Made by a program: the position numbers and the translations under genes. From NCBI RefSeq assembly GCF_004000865.1, contig NZ_BIMB01000033.1:1-64000 (forward strand): DNA of 64,000 nt, written 5' to 3'. Source of the stretch: Paenibacillus elgii NBRC 100335 (GTDB lineage Bacteria > Bacillota > Bacilli > Paenibacillales > NBRC-103111). Shown one piece after another: positions 51,617-62,400 of the stretch; position 1 is the first letter of the stretch, and each line of letters starts with the position of its first letter. The notes below the pieces were generated by a model. The model ran no database searches. It worked only from the letters and a program-made list of their open reading frames with translations, and was not told where the DNA came from.

Positions 51617-53644
51617 CTAGGTTGTTTTCTTTCCCTGCTTGACGACTTCTTCCACCGACCATGCCACGCACCACGGCCGCTGCTCTTCCTTGCCCTCCGG
51701 AACCCAATAGCATGGCTTGGCCTGATTCTCGCCGGGCACCAACAGATGCATGCGAAGCACATATTTTCTGACGTCTTCCGGGTGATCGAGTCGTGGGAAC
51801 GGGAAATTCAGTTTCACGCCGACCTTCTCCGACACGTCGGAGCGATGGGAAATTTCATACTCGTAGGATAGATTTCCACCGATGTCAAAGATGTTTTTGA
51901 CGCCCTCCGTGAATTCAGCAGACACTTTGCTGCTCTCAATCTCGACGGCCGAGGTCTTCTTTTGGAAAAAGACGCTGGTCTCGCCCGGGACCCAGGTGAC
52001 ATCTAGCGAAAGGCTGCGGTCGATGTCGGCATACGGAGCCAAGTCGCCGGAACGGTGAAGGAAGGTCTCGTAATTGTGCGTGTTCGGGTTGTTCACGTAG
52101 GTATGGAGAATATCGTGCATGTCAAAATCGACACTAGCCTTCTTCGCATGGAACAAGCAGCTCTGAATGCCGAACGGTCTTTCTCCTTTCCAGTCGTACA
52201 TCTCATAGGTTGTCTTGAAGACATGAGGCGCGAGGTAAATGTAGGTCACGTCATTCTCCCCCGGGACAGGGACGATACTTTTGTCAAATAGGGTTGTCAC
52301 TTCCGAGGCTTGTGTCGCTTTGTACGAATGCTCGGTGGCGAATTTCAAAGTGGCCTCCACACCGACAGGCAGACTGCCGCCCGCTTTGACATACGCGCTG
52401 AACTTGAACTGGGTGGAAATCGCCACCTGACTAGTCTCGGTACGGCCATAATAGAAGGTAGACCCGTAGTTGCCGGATTCGCTGCCGTTCCGCACATAGG
52501 GCGGAGCGCCTTCCACTACGCCGATCAGAGCCCGGAATTCTTTGCTGACCGTGCCGTCTTCCGTCTTTACATATTTCATCTTGTCCGACTTGTAGCGGCA
52601 GAGCACCAGTTGGCTGCTCCCCTGCTGCACGACGCTGTCGTCGTTATAGCACATGTAGAGCCAGATTTCTTGCTGCATCTCGCCCTTATCCCCGAACGGT
52701 GCGAAGTATTGCAGGGTGCCCATGTATTTCCAGGTCGGGTATTTCGTATGACCGTGCGAACGGGTCATTTTCGGTCCCCATACGCCTGTACGGATGTTGT
52801 ATTCTTTCTTCTGGTTATTTTTGTGCCCGGCCCAGATGTGAGGCCGGTGCCAGCCATTGATGAACAACTGGATCGCGGGATCTTGGATACTATCCTGAAC
52901 GGTACCGGTTTCCAGGGCGAGGAAGTCGACAAGTCCGTCGTATTCGTTATGCCGTTGGCTGCTGACCTCCCGCAAACCGCTAGCTTCGCTGTTCGGGTCA
53001 ATGCTGCATCGATAGACTGCCGTCCACAGATTCGCGTTGGTGGTCACGATGCCGATCATGATGCTGAGGCTGCCGTTTGCGTCATGGTAGGCGCAGGCGC
53101 ACACGTTCCGAATATTTTTCCAGTTGAGATGGTTCTCGGAACGCCACGTTTTTCCGTCGTGATCGAGGAAAACCACAACCAAAGTGTCCTTATTGTCCAC
53201 ATGGCGTCCGCCGATGAGATACAGTCGTCCGCCCAATGACACGGCTGCGAATTGCGTGCGCCGATTGAAGGCAAAGCCGATCTGCCCGGCCGTTGTCCAG
53301 GTCTGGCCGTCCGCCGTTTTCTTGTGCCAGAGGTGGCCGTCCTCCGTCCAAAATACATACAACGCTCCTTGGTGCACGACGCTGGCAATGTTGGAGATTT
53401 CACTATGGCCGTTGACGTTGTAGTTTTTCTTATTATGCATCACCGTATTGGCATCGTACGTTTCCAAGCTTTCCTTGCCCTTCTCGTTTTTGAGGATGAC
53501 GCGGGAGTACAGGATACGATCTCCTTGGGTCGTGGACCTTTTGTGATAAAACAAATAAGCGGCGCCATTAAAATACGTTCCGTTAACCCCGTCAAAGTCA
53601 AGATCGGCTTTTTCGATTCGATGGTTGGCATAAGTATTTGACAT
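51617..53644 (-). CDS. Beta-propeller protein with possible aerolysin-like C-terminal half
   Basis: 675 aa, no signal peptide or TM. Residues about 10-365 show repeated propeller blades (GVNGTYFNGAAYLFYHK, VVHQGALYVFWTEDG, AAVSLGGRLYLIGGRH, MQQEIWLYMCYNDD). Residues about 400-675 are beta-rich with long Ser/Thr/Lys-alternating stretches (VEATLKFATEHSYKATQAS; FDIGGNLSYEYEISHRSDVS) and VPVPGENDVTYIYLAPH, as seen in aerolysin/ETX-MTX2 beta-hairpin pore formers. The toxin reading is an inference. The ATG at 53644 with AGGTGTCC is preferred over 53683. Monocistronic; it sits between an RNA ligase and its decayed copy. Confidence 0.7.
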   Translation of the reverse strand: MSNTYANHRIEKADLDFDGVNGTYFNGAAYLFYHKRSTTQGDRILYSRVILKNEKGKESLETYDANTVMHNKKNYNVNGHSEISNIASVVHQGALYVFWTEDGHLWHKKTADGQTWTTAGQIGFAFNRRTQFAAVSLGGRLYLIGGRHVDNKDTLVVVFLDHDGKTWRSENHLNWKNIRNVCACAYHDANGSLSIMIGIVTTNANLWTAVYRCSIDPNSEASGLREVSSQRHNEYDGLVDFLALETGTVQDSIQDPAIQLFINGWHRPHIWAGHKNNQKKEYNIRTGVWGPKMTRSHGHTKYPTWKYMGTLQYFAPFGDKGEMQQEIWLYMCYNDDSVVQQGSSQLVLCRYKSDKMKYVKTEDGTVSKEFRALIGVVEGAPPYVRNGSESGNYGSTFYYGRTETSQVAISTQFKFSAYVKAGGSLPVGVEATLKFATEHSYKATQASEVTTLFDKSIVPVPGENDVTYIYLAPHVFKTTYEMYDWKGERPFGIQSCLFHAKKASVDFDMHDILHTYVNNPNTHNYETFLHRSGDLAPYADIDRSLSLDVTWVPGETSVFFQKKTSAVEIESSKVSAEFTEGVKNIFDIGGNLSYEYEISHRSDVSEKVGVKLNFPFPRLDHPEDVRKYVLRMHLLVPGENQAKPCYWVPEGKEEQRPWCVAWSVEEVVKQGKKTT

Positions 53645-53792
53645 CAGGACACCTGTCTTTCGGAAATAGTCAACAGGCATCATAGCACATTTTGGTGGAT
53701 ATGGAAGCTTACTTTAGTTAACATCCGGGACATTTGCCCCGAATTCGCCCATCCCAAAATAGAAATAACAATTTCACCCAAAGGAGACGATA

Positions 53793-54083
53793 ATGAATCT
53801 GTAGAAACCTTATTATGGAAATCAGCCTTTTTATGATGAAGCCGAGAAACTCGATTTTGTTCAAACGATGGAGCTGGCGTATGCGCCGCTATTGACTAGC
53901 GTGAAGGGTTCCGCTTTTCCGCAGTCGTTGGAAGAGACGTTTGCTTTTTTGAAGCAGTTTGAACAAACCCAAGTCGGGATCGATGCCAGAGGCAAGTCCG
54001 AAGGCAGTATCGTTCGCATCTCGGACCGAAAGCAGATTAGAAAAATCCGTTTTGAGGATTACGAAAGAACGTTTAGAAAGTGA
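53793..54083 (+). pseudogene. Decayed second RNA ligase gene (3' fragment)
   Basis: From about 53815 to the stop at 54083 the DNA matches the last part of the intact RNA ligase (50583-50849) at roughly nine bases in ten. It includes motif IV (changed to SEGSIVRI) and motif V. Upstream, AAGGAGACGATA precedes an ATG that is in frame with the fragment but meets TAG at its fourth codon. Motifs I and III are gone. So a second ligase lost most of its 5' part by deletion. The fragment could be re-read from an internal ATG at 53868 (71 aa) but would be inactive. Confidence 0.8.
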
Positions 54084-54097
54084 ATGGGGGCGCACTT

Positions 54098-54859
54098 ATG
54101 AGAATAGATACGGAAAGAAGTTTATTTTTCACAGATAAAAATGAAATAAAAAATAATACTTCTAAATTTGAAAAGGCTTCATTTTATTTTGCTTATATTT
54201 TCATTGCCGTGGCGGTTGTCCTTTGGATACTTTATTTGAACAATAAATCATTTAGCGGGTGGTATGGTTCAATAGCATTCCTACTTGCAATTGTTTTTGC
54301 TGTAATTTCAGCATTGCCGGATAGTAGAGTTAAGGATAAAAATGTAGAAGCTATATTGGCTTCAATCCCCAACTTCAATTGTTCTGAAAAGCTTTCTTAC
54401 AAAAAATTAGATCGAATTATGGCTATTGATAAAGAAGCGAGAATACTATGCCTACTAGATAGGGAGAATAGATTTTTTACTTATCCTGATGTTCTCGGCT
54501 TTTTGATAGTAGAGGACGGGATAATAACAAGAAAAAAATTTAGGGTAGGAAATAAAGGGAGAGCGTTAATTGATAACGTTCCTTTATCTAAAAAGGATGA
54601 GTTTTTGGATGGTTTATCTGAGCAGACCTCAGAAACTAGTTCTTTTGTCAAGTGTGCTTACCTAAAGCTATTGGTTAACGACCCGGAGAACCCTTTTTTT
54701 GAATTTCATGTAATTCAAGATGAGTATTACGGAGGAAGAAGAACATCAGAGCCGGCTATGGGCAATCTTAAACTATTGTACACATGGGCAAAATATATTG
54801 ACGATTTTATTGACCATGCAGATAAGGAAGAGGAAGAACTGCGTCCTTTTTTATTATAG
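54098..54859 (+). CDS. Uncharacterised two-TM membrane protein
   Basis: 253 aa. Two adjacent TM helices (about 28-47 and 53-72: FYFAYIFIAVAVVLWILYL and GSIAFLLAIVFAVISALP), then a cytoplasmic domain of about 175 residues with strands (RIMAIDKEARILCLLDREN). Visibly AT-richer than the surrounding chromosome, suggesting transfer. The ATG at 54098 follows GGGGGCGCACTT, a spacer resembling that before the gene at 50865. It follows the RNA ligase remnant, so it may have been that gene's operon partner. Family not recognised. Confidence 0.65.
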   Translation: MRIDTERSLFFTDKNEIKNNTSKFEKASFYFAYIFIAVAVVLWILYLNNKSFSGWYGSIAFLLAIVFAVISALPDSRVKDKNVEAILASIPNFNCSEKLSYKKLDRIMAIDKEARILCLLDRENRFFTYPDVLGFLIVEDGIITRKKFRVGNKGRALIDNVPLSKKDEFLDGLSEQTSETSSFVKCAYLKLLVNDPENPFFEFHVIQDEYYGGRRTSEPAMGNLKLLYTWAKYIDDFIDHADKEEEELRPFLL

Positions 54860-55443
54860 TTGTAAGACTCTATGATATGCAGAGGGAGGGTGGCATTATA
54901 CTCGTTATTTTTCTTGAGTTGATCTCTTATTAAAACGGTCTCTATAATTTCGTCAGAAGAAACTCCTTTCTCGTCCCGAACCGTAAAAAGGATGATGGGG
55001 TTACCGTGGCCCACGGTTATTTCTTCCTCGCCCAAGTAAACGAGGGAGCTCCACAAATGAATGATATCATTTGTTTTATAGGTTTCTTTTGCGCTGTGCA
55101 GATTGAGCATAAAATTGTCCGCTTGTTTGGATACGCTGATTTTGGCTTTCGTCAAATTGTTGACACGTCGATCGATATAAATGCCTTTCTTGGCTTCGTC
55201 ATAATGCACTCTGCCGCCCATATTTTCGGCAATGTAGCGTAGGGGAACATAAACGGAACCGTTATAGTTGAGAATCTCAAAAGCTCCGCTCTGCTTATTG
55301 GCAGGTTGATTGTTGAAGTAGATAGATCCAGGAAATAGATGCGCTTGTATAAAATCGGAACTGCTTGCGGCGGAAGCGGCTGAAATACAGCAAGTCTTAC
55401 ATGCTGAATTATGGAAAATTGTTATAAATCTTTCGCAGAACAT
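54727..55443 (-). CDS. Stalk-domain (copper amine oxidase N-like) protein, possibly 5'-truncated
   Basis: Up to 238 aa. A stalk domain is clear (FNNQPANK...YNGSVYVPLRYIAENMGGRV...KGIYID), typical of Paenibacillus surface proteins. The N-terminus shows only part of an export signal (CISAASAASSS) and no ribosome site near the ATG at 55443, so the 5' end may have been lost. The 3' end overlaps the convergent gene at 54859 by 133 bp, also unusual. AT-rich like its neighbours. Probably a degraded or rearranged gene. Confidence 0.45.
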   Translation of the reverse strand: MFCERFITIFHNSACKTCCISAASAASSSDFIQAHLFPGSIYFNNQPANKQSGAFEILNYNGSVYVPLRYIAENMGGRVHYDEAKKGIYIDRRVNNLTKAKISVSKQADNFMLNLHSAKETYKTNDIIHLWSSLVYLGEEEITVGHGNPIILFTVRDEKGVSSDEIIETVLIRDQLKKNNEYNATLPLHIIESYNYNKKGRSSSSSLSAWSIKSSIYFAHVYNSLRLPIAGSDVLLPP

Positions 55444-55579
55444 TTTATGACAAACTGCCTGAAGAACCTAAAGGAAAGGCGTACGCAGCGGAATACATTG
55501 AAAAGCTTCGTAACGACACGAGGGTTCTGGATCTCGGTGATTGTTGGCTCAATGTTAGGACCTTTGGTTGTTGTCCTTT

Positions 55580-55888
55580 TTATTTGGGTTTCGCTTTGGA
55601 TTGAGTGATATTCATGACCGTACCTTTTCCTACCGTTCTACTGCCATAGTTCAATTCAAACGTATAATTAGGCACTATAATGTGTGAAAAAATTTCTCCG
55701 TACGGTAAACGAATGGTAACGAGATACGTTTTACCCCTATGGAAGACTTCATTATCAGCGGCTAAAATCTCACACATGATTAGTTCATCGTTTACACGAA
55801 ATGAAGGCATCATTCCCGAGCATCCATCGCGTTTCATACCGCCATCGGCTTCTTCAAGCAGGTTAATTTCCGCGAGTATCTCCAGCAT
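55580..55888 (-). CDS. Uncharacterised small protein
   Basis: 102 aa, soluble. The beta-rich region FHRGKTYLVTIRLPYGEIF and IIVPNYTFELNYGSRTVGKG suggest a small barrel. The ATG at 55888 is chosen because AAAGGAGAGAAG precedes it; a longer frame from 55924 overlaps the upstream stop (ATGA) and is the alternative. It forms an operon with the 100-aa gene upstream. No family recognised. About 135 bp of non-coding, decayed-looking sequence lies between it and the stalk-domain gene. Confidence 0.55.
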   Translation of the reverse strand: MLEILAEINLLEEADGGMKRDGCSGMMPSFRVNDELIMCEILAADNEVFHRGKTYLVTIRLPYGEIFSHIIVPNYTFELNYGSRTVGKGTVMNITQSKAKPK

Positions 55889-55920
55889 TTCTCTTCTCTC
55901 CTTTAATCTTGTCAGAACAT

Positions 55921-56223
55921 TCATCGTTTCGCTAGTTCACTCAAGATGAATCTTCTTGATTTCATAAGGATACTTTCCAAGATGGTCGTATCCACAAAAT
56001 CCATAGAAGCAAAAGTATCTTTGATCCCCTTCAGTTGAACATAAGACTTTAATAGCTCGTTTCTCGAAACATCTGCACTTTTAATCCTCCCTTGGATTAA
56101 ATCATGCAGTATCCTAAAGCAGATCAGTTCCTCGCCATCAACACTCATTGCCAGTGTCCCATCTTTAAATTCTTCAAGTTCCTGTATTTCTTCATCGGAA
56201 AAGTAGATAGTGGTCATGTTCAC
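55921..56223 (-). CDS. Uncharacterised small acidic protein
   Basis: 100 aa, acidic and helical (FSDEEIQELEEFKDGTLAMS; SRNELLKSYVQLKGIKDTFA). The GTG at 56223 has GAGGTG five bases upstream; the ATG at 56217 is the alternative. First gene of a two-gene leftward operon in an AT-rich patch just before the Rhs gene. Its size and setting resemble immunity-type orphans, but no motif supports that. Confidence 0.5.
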   Translation of the reverse strand: MNMTTIYFSDEEIQELEEFKDGTLAMSVDGEELICFRILHDLIQGRIKSADVSRNELLKSYVQLKGIKDTFASMDFVDTTILESILMKSRRFILSELAKR

Positions 56224-56483
56224 GGGTTCACCTCACTATGAATGAGCCATAAACTATTATTTTCATAAAAGCATACCAGAAAAATGATATTAGAAGTATT
56301 AAGAAGCAGGCTTAAAAAACTGTTTACCTAAAATTGCTTTTTTAGACAAAATGCGTATTACCATAATAACCCATAAATTGTATAGTAGATAATGGGAAAT
56401 GGTATTTTGTTTTGTTGGGGGGAGGCACTACAACGGGATTAAAAACGGTCATGAAAATGCAAATACGAAGAAGGAGGAGTTTT

Positions 56484-59400
56484 GTGAGGCACAATCGTTT
56501 CCTAAGAAAATGGTCGATCGTCTTACTATGGATCATGCTCCTGGAGGCAGTGATCCCTGCCTATGGTTCACCGGCAGCGGAGGCGGCGAGAGAGCCCGCG
56601 GTCCAGGACACCGGAGCGGCAGGAAAAGAAGTCTTGCCGGACTGGTCCGCGAAGGAGATCGCCGCTCTGCGGGCGGAGGGCATTGTTCAGGGCTTTGAAG
56701 ACGGGACGTTCCGTCCGGGCCAAGAGGTGACGAGGGCGGAGTTCGTTGCGATGTTAAACCGCGCGTCAGCGGGACTTCGTCAGGAAACGAACACAGCGGT
56801 CGCCACATTCCCCGACGTGACGAACGAGTGGTTTGCCGGGGACGTGAATCAGGCGGCCCGGCAAGGGATCGTGCAGGGGGACTCCGCCGGTCTGTTTAGA
56901 CCGGGCGACCGGGTCAACCGGCAGGAAGCCGCCGTTATGATCGGACGTACGCTTAACGTACAAGCGAAAGGCACTCCGGCGTTTGCGGACCGCGGACAAT
57001 TGCCGGACTGGGCAGCTGCCGCCGTTGCGGCCTTAGCGGAAGCGGGGATTTTTGACGGGTATCCGGACGGAACGTTCCGCGGGACAAGCTTTATGACGCG
57101 GGCCGAGGCGGCGGTAGTGCTGTACAAATGCCGGATGGAGCTGAAATCCAGGTCGAAGCCGAATCAACCTGGGGAAAGCCAGACGGCGCCGCTTGCGATT
57201 CAGACGAGAACGGCTGCCGATTCCCCTTGGGGAGAGGCATACGTCATTGTGCACAAGAAAGGAGAACGCTCGATTCTCCAATGGGGGAGAAGCGATTCGG
57301 ACGGGAAGCTGTCGTTCGAGCTGCCTTACGGAGATTACGAGATCACGGCACAAAAAAATAACGAAGTCGCCTATGCTGCGGCTTCGTACGATAAGGGGTC
57401 CGGCGGGCTGACGTTGAAAGGCGAAACCGGAGGCACATGGACAGGGAAAATTACAGACAAGTCGGGGAATCCCGCAGCGGGAATCGTGCTTGCTTTTACA
57501 GCGAAACTGACGTTTTTTGCGATCACGGATGCGAAGGGGCGTTTCCAGGCGAGCGTACCTCCGGGAACCGACTATCAATTGTCTTTGATCGTGGACGAGG
57601 CCCTTCGCGAGCAAGCTCGCAAAGAAACGGCTGCCGAAGCGTTCGCCCATTCGTCCCGCATTCCCGCCTGTCTGAAAAATTGGGATGCGAATGCCTCCAA
57701 GTCTGGCGGCAGCGGGTGCGAAATTGTAAAGCTGTCGCGCGTATTCCAAGCGCCAAAGGCGGGAGAAACGCAGGATGTCGGCACGATTTCCCTCTCCGAC
57801 GTTAACGGATGGGGGAGCGGGAGCAGCTCCGGCGGCGGTGGCGGCTCCAGCGGAAGCGAGCAGCCGGACCGGACGCCTCCTGCGGTACCGACGGGCCTGA
57901 CGGCTGCGGCAGACCTTACCAGCGTCAAGCTGAGCTGGAACGCGGTAAGCGACAAAGACTTGGCGCGGTATAACGTCTATATGTCCGCCAATTCCGGACA
58001 GACGTGGGACAGCGCGTTTTACGTCACTTCGGCTGCGCCGTCAACGGTAACGAGCGTAACCTATACGGTGACGGGGCTGACGTACGGCAAGGAATACGCG
58101 TTTGCGGTCTCGGCGGTAGATACGAGCGGCAACGAGTCGGTGAAGTCAGCCGTTGTGAAGGCGACGACGAAGACGCCGCCGGACGACGGAGGCGGGAAAG
58201 ACATGACACCGCCAGCGATACCGGCGGGCTTGACGGCCGTCGCAGGGCTAACCAGCGTGGAGCTGAGCTGGAACGCCGTGAGCGACACGGATTTAGCGGG
58301 ATACGGCGTCTATATGTCGGAAAATGGCGGGCAGACGTGGAACCGTCCGCTCCCGGTATCCCCCACAGCCAGATTGGGGCTGACCGAAATGCGCTATACG
58401 GTGACGGGCCTGACGTACGGCAAGGAGTATGCGTTTGCGGTAACGGCGGTCGACACGAGCGGCAACGAGTCGGCGAAGTCGGTTGTTGTGAAGGCGACGA
58501 CGAAGACGCTGCCGGACGACGGAGGCGGGAAGGACCGGACACCGCCGGCGGTGCCGACGGGCTTGACGGCAACCGCGGGGATCGGCAGCGTGGAGCTGAG
58601 CTGGAGCGCCGTGCGTGACAAGGACTTGGCGAGATACGGCGTCTATATGTCCGACAACGGCGGACAAGCTTGGGATCGCCCGGTCTACGTCAACCCGACG
58701 GTTTCCGGAGTCACGTATACGGTGACGGGCCTGACGTACGGCAAGGAGTATACGTTTGCGGTCACGGCGCTGGATACGAGCGGCAACGAATCGGAGAAGT
58801 CGCTGCCCGTAAGCGCGACGGTGCTTTCCCCTGAGGACGGGTCGCTGCCTCCCGATCCAAGCAAAGTAGCGACCAAAATTCCGGCCAACGGCGCGTACGA
58901 CTTTTCCACGATTAACGACTTTTTGTACAAAGGGGCCAACCCGATTCAAACCGGTGTCGCGCCAGGCGCCATCCAGCCGGAACGTCTCTCGGTTCTGCGG
59001 GGCAAAGTGCTCGGCACAGACGGGAAGCCGCTCCCCGGGGCGGAGATTACCATCGCGGGCCATAGCGAATTCGGCAGAACGTTAAGCCGGGCCGACGGGG
59101 CTTTTGACCTCGCGGTAAATGGCGGCAGCGTACTAACGGTGCAGTACCAAAAAGACGGGTACATGACGGTTCAACGGAAAGCGAACGCTCTATGGGCCGA
59201 TTATACGACGCTGCCGGAGGTCGTATTGAACCGGTACGATACCAAAGTGACCGAAATTTCGCTGCACGATACGACTTCGTATCAGGTCGCCCGCGGCACG
59301 ACGACGGCGGATGACGACGGTTCGCGTACCGCGACGCTGCTCTTCCCGCCGGGGACGACCGGCTATCTCAAGCTGGCGGACGGCACGACGGAAGCTTTGA

Positions 59401-62400
59401 GCTCTATCCATGTACGCGCGACCGAATACACGGTAGGCAAGCAGGGGGAACGTTCGATGCCCGGCGAACTTCCGCATTTGGTCGGATATACGTATGCCGT
59501 CGAGCTTTCCGCAGATGAAGCGGTGGCCAAAAACGCTACGGAGGTTCGATTTAACGGACCGTTGTACTCCTATGTCGACAATTTCCTTGAATTCCCTGTT
59601 GGGGAAGCCGTTCCTGCGGGATATTACGACCGGCAGCAAGGAGCCTGGATTCCGTCGGATAACGGTAAAGTTATTCAAATCCTGGCTGCGGATGAGAACG
59701 GGGCTCTGATCGACAGCGACGGAGACGGACAAGCGGACGATGAAGCCGCCCTTGCCAAGATCGGACTGAAAAGAGAGGAACGCAAGACGTTAGCCGGGCT
59801 GTATGCTCCGGGACAAAGCCTGTGGCGCGTGCCGATCGAGCATTTTACTCCATGGGATTACAACTGGCCAGTCGGTCCTCCGATGGATGCGATAATTCCT
59901 CCGGAAGAAGGTCCGCAAAAAAACAATATCGAAGATCCCTGCCAGCAATCCGGGTCGGTCATCGGCTGCCAGGAGCAAACGCTTGGGGAGCGAATCCCCA
60001 TTGCCGGAACGTCGCTCAGTTTGAATTATTACAGCAAGCGAACGCCGGGTTATCGCATGGCATCGAGCCTGACAATTCCCCTGAGCGATTCGAACATACC
60101 GTCTTCGTTAGTAAGGATCGGCGTACAGATTGAGATTGCCGGGCGCACCTTCTATAAAGAATATGCTCCGCTGCCCAATCAGAAGGATACGTTTTATTGG
60201 GACGGAAAAGACGTGTATGGGCGTATGCTGACCGGATCGAAATTCTACAAAGTAACGGTTAGTTATTTTTATATACCTGTTTATTATCCGGCGTATGCCG
60301 ACTTCAAGCAGAGCTTCGGCAGATTAAGGGGTAAAGGGTTAAGTATGGGAGAAAGACGCAGCGTAAATATTAGGACATCGTGGGATTGGAGCGGATACTT
60401 GGAAAGTCCCCAAAGGTCGGCTGAATCGCTTGGGATCGAGGGCTGGGATCTGGATGTTCACCACGATCTGGATCATAAATCGGACACGATACACTTCGGC
60501 TACGGGGCAGACAAGCAACTTTCGAAAGGGGGAAAGGTGCAGCAGCTGTTTTTCCGTGGGGATGCTTCCGGACAGAACGCGACTTTGGATGGAAAATATT
60601 CGCTTGTCTACTATAAAGCACTTCCGTCCGACCTGCTGGCTGACCACGCTACAGTATCGGATTATGCGTTTATAAACAATAACAGGCCCTTTGCTTCGGG
60701 ACCCGACGGTTCATTTTACTTTGCCACCTACAGGTATGACCTGCAGGATGCGAACCAGCATGACAAATACGAAATTTTTCAACTCAAGAGAGACGGAACC
60801 GTGCACAAAATGGCGCTAAACGACATACTGCCTTATTTCGACGAGCTGGCGGTCGATGCCGATGGAGCGCTGTATGCCATCGGTTCGCAATATGGCAGAC
60901 ATTCAAGCGGTGTCAGTCAAATTCGCAAATTTACTCCGGGCGCTTCTTCAAGCACGGTTGTGGCCGGGACAGGCGTAACAGGGGAGCTGGCCGGTGAAAT
61001 ACAAGACGGAGCCAAAGCGACCGACATTCCATTGTTCCAGCCGAAACGTCTGCAGATTGGTCCGGACGGCAGTAAATATTTTCTGGACGCGGGCAAAATC
61101 TACAAGATCGGTCCGGACGGCCTGATGTCCTCGTTAGGCAAGCGGGACGATCGGGATAAAACCGGCTCCCGCAAGTTTACGGGAGTAGATAGTGGGTCGC
61201 TCGATCGGGATAATCTGGGCTACATTGTCGATCTCGTCGTTGCGCCGGACGGGGCTCTATACGTCTTGGATGAAGGCGGCTGTACCTGGACCGTGAAATG
61301 CATGACATCGAGAATCCGCAAAATAAGCCCGGACGGCACGATTACGAAGGTGGCGGGAAGATTGTTGATTCCGGGCGAATCAAGCTCGGACCCGCAGTCT
61401 GCAAGCACTAGAGCGACCGATCATGCTTTCCGCGTGAAAGACCAGAGCATCAAGATGGACCGCAGAGGAAATATCTATTTTATGATGGAAGGCGAATTGA
61501 AGCTATACCGGATCAGTCCGGATGGTCAGCTCGAACTTTATTATTCCGACGCCATCGATATGATCCATGAGCAGATCAAAGAAGCTGGATACGAATTCCC
61601 CAGGGAAAAGGATGTCACCCTGCTCTCCGTTGAACCGGACGGGGCGGTTGTGTTGCTGTTCAAAACGAACGGCGGTAACTCTCCGTTCCAAGGCGACATG
61701 TTTATGATCTTCCGTCTTCAGGGAGACGAAGGAATACGGGTTGTGCCGAGCCCTGACGGAACGGAAGCCTACGAATTCGAGAGGCGGACCGGAAAGCATC
61801 TGCGGACGCTCAATGCCTACAGCGGGGGGGCCGTTCAAACGTTCAACTATGATAAACAGGACCGGCTTGTGTCCATTACGGACAGCTACGGCAATCAAGT
61901 GACGGTGGAGCGGGACGAGCAGGGCAACCCGACATCTATCGTAGCTCCGGGCGGACAGAGGACGGTGCTGAAGGTCGACAACGGACGGCTGACGGCGGTC
62001 ACGAACCCGGGAGGAGAAACCTTCTCCATGGCGTATGACGATCGAGGGCTTCTGCAGCGGTTCACCGACCCGGACAGCCTTGTTCGAACCTACGCATACG
62101 ATGCGGCAGGCCTGCTGACCCGTGCGGAAAATCCGCTCCAAGGCGTTTCCGAGCTCAGCCGAACGGAGGGCAAAAACGGCTTTGCGGTGCGTTTCAGCAA
62201 AGACGGTCTAACGACAACCTACGAGGTCCGCAAGGAAAACGGGGTACTCGTCCGGGAACAGACCGATCCGCGCGGAGCCAAGACAACGTTCCGGATGAGC
62301 GTGGATGGCAAAGAGCAGCAGATTGCGTACCCTGACGGGTCGCAGGTAATCAAAAAGCTGACCGAAGATCCGCGCTGGGGGATGGATGTTCCCGTCTTGT

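Noticed and set aside
55411-55608. 65-codon plus-strand frame and an overlapping frame reading RTFYDKLPEEPKGKAYA
   Set aside because: No ribosome site, no upstream continuation and decayed surroundings; at most the tail of a lost gene, too weak to annotate.
57870-58830. CRISPR-like periodic repeats
   Set aside because: The period is over 300 bp and encodes FN3 domains; there are no short repeats with unique spacers here or elsewhere in the window.
58004-59063. Long frames on both strands inside the FN3 region of the Rhs gene
   Set aside because: They arise from the repeated FN3 DNA in other frames (Arg/Gly-rich), while the frame opened at 56484 continues without a stop to the window end.
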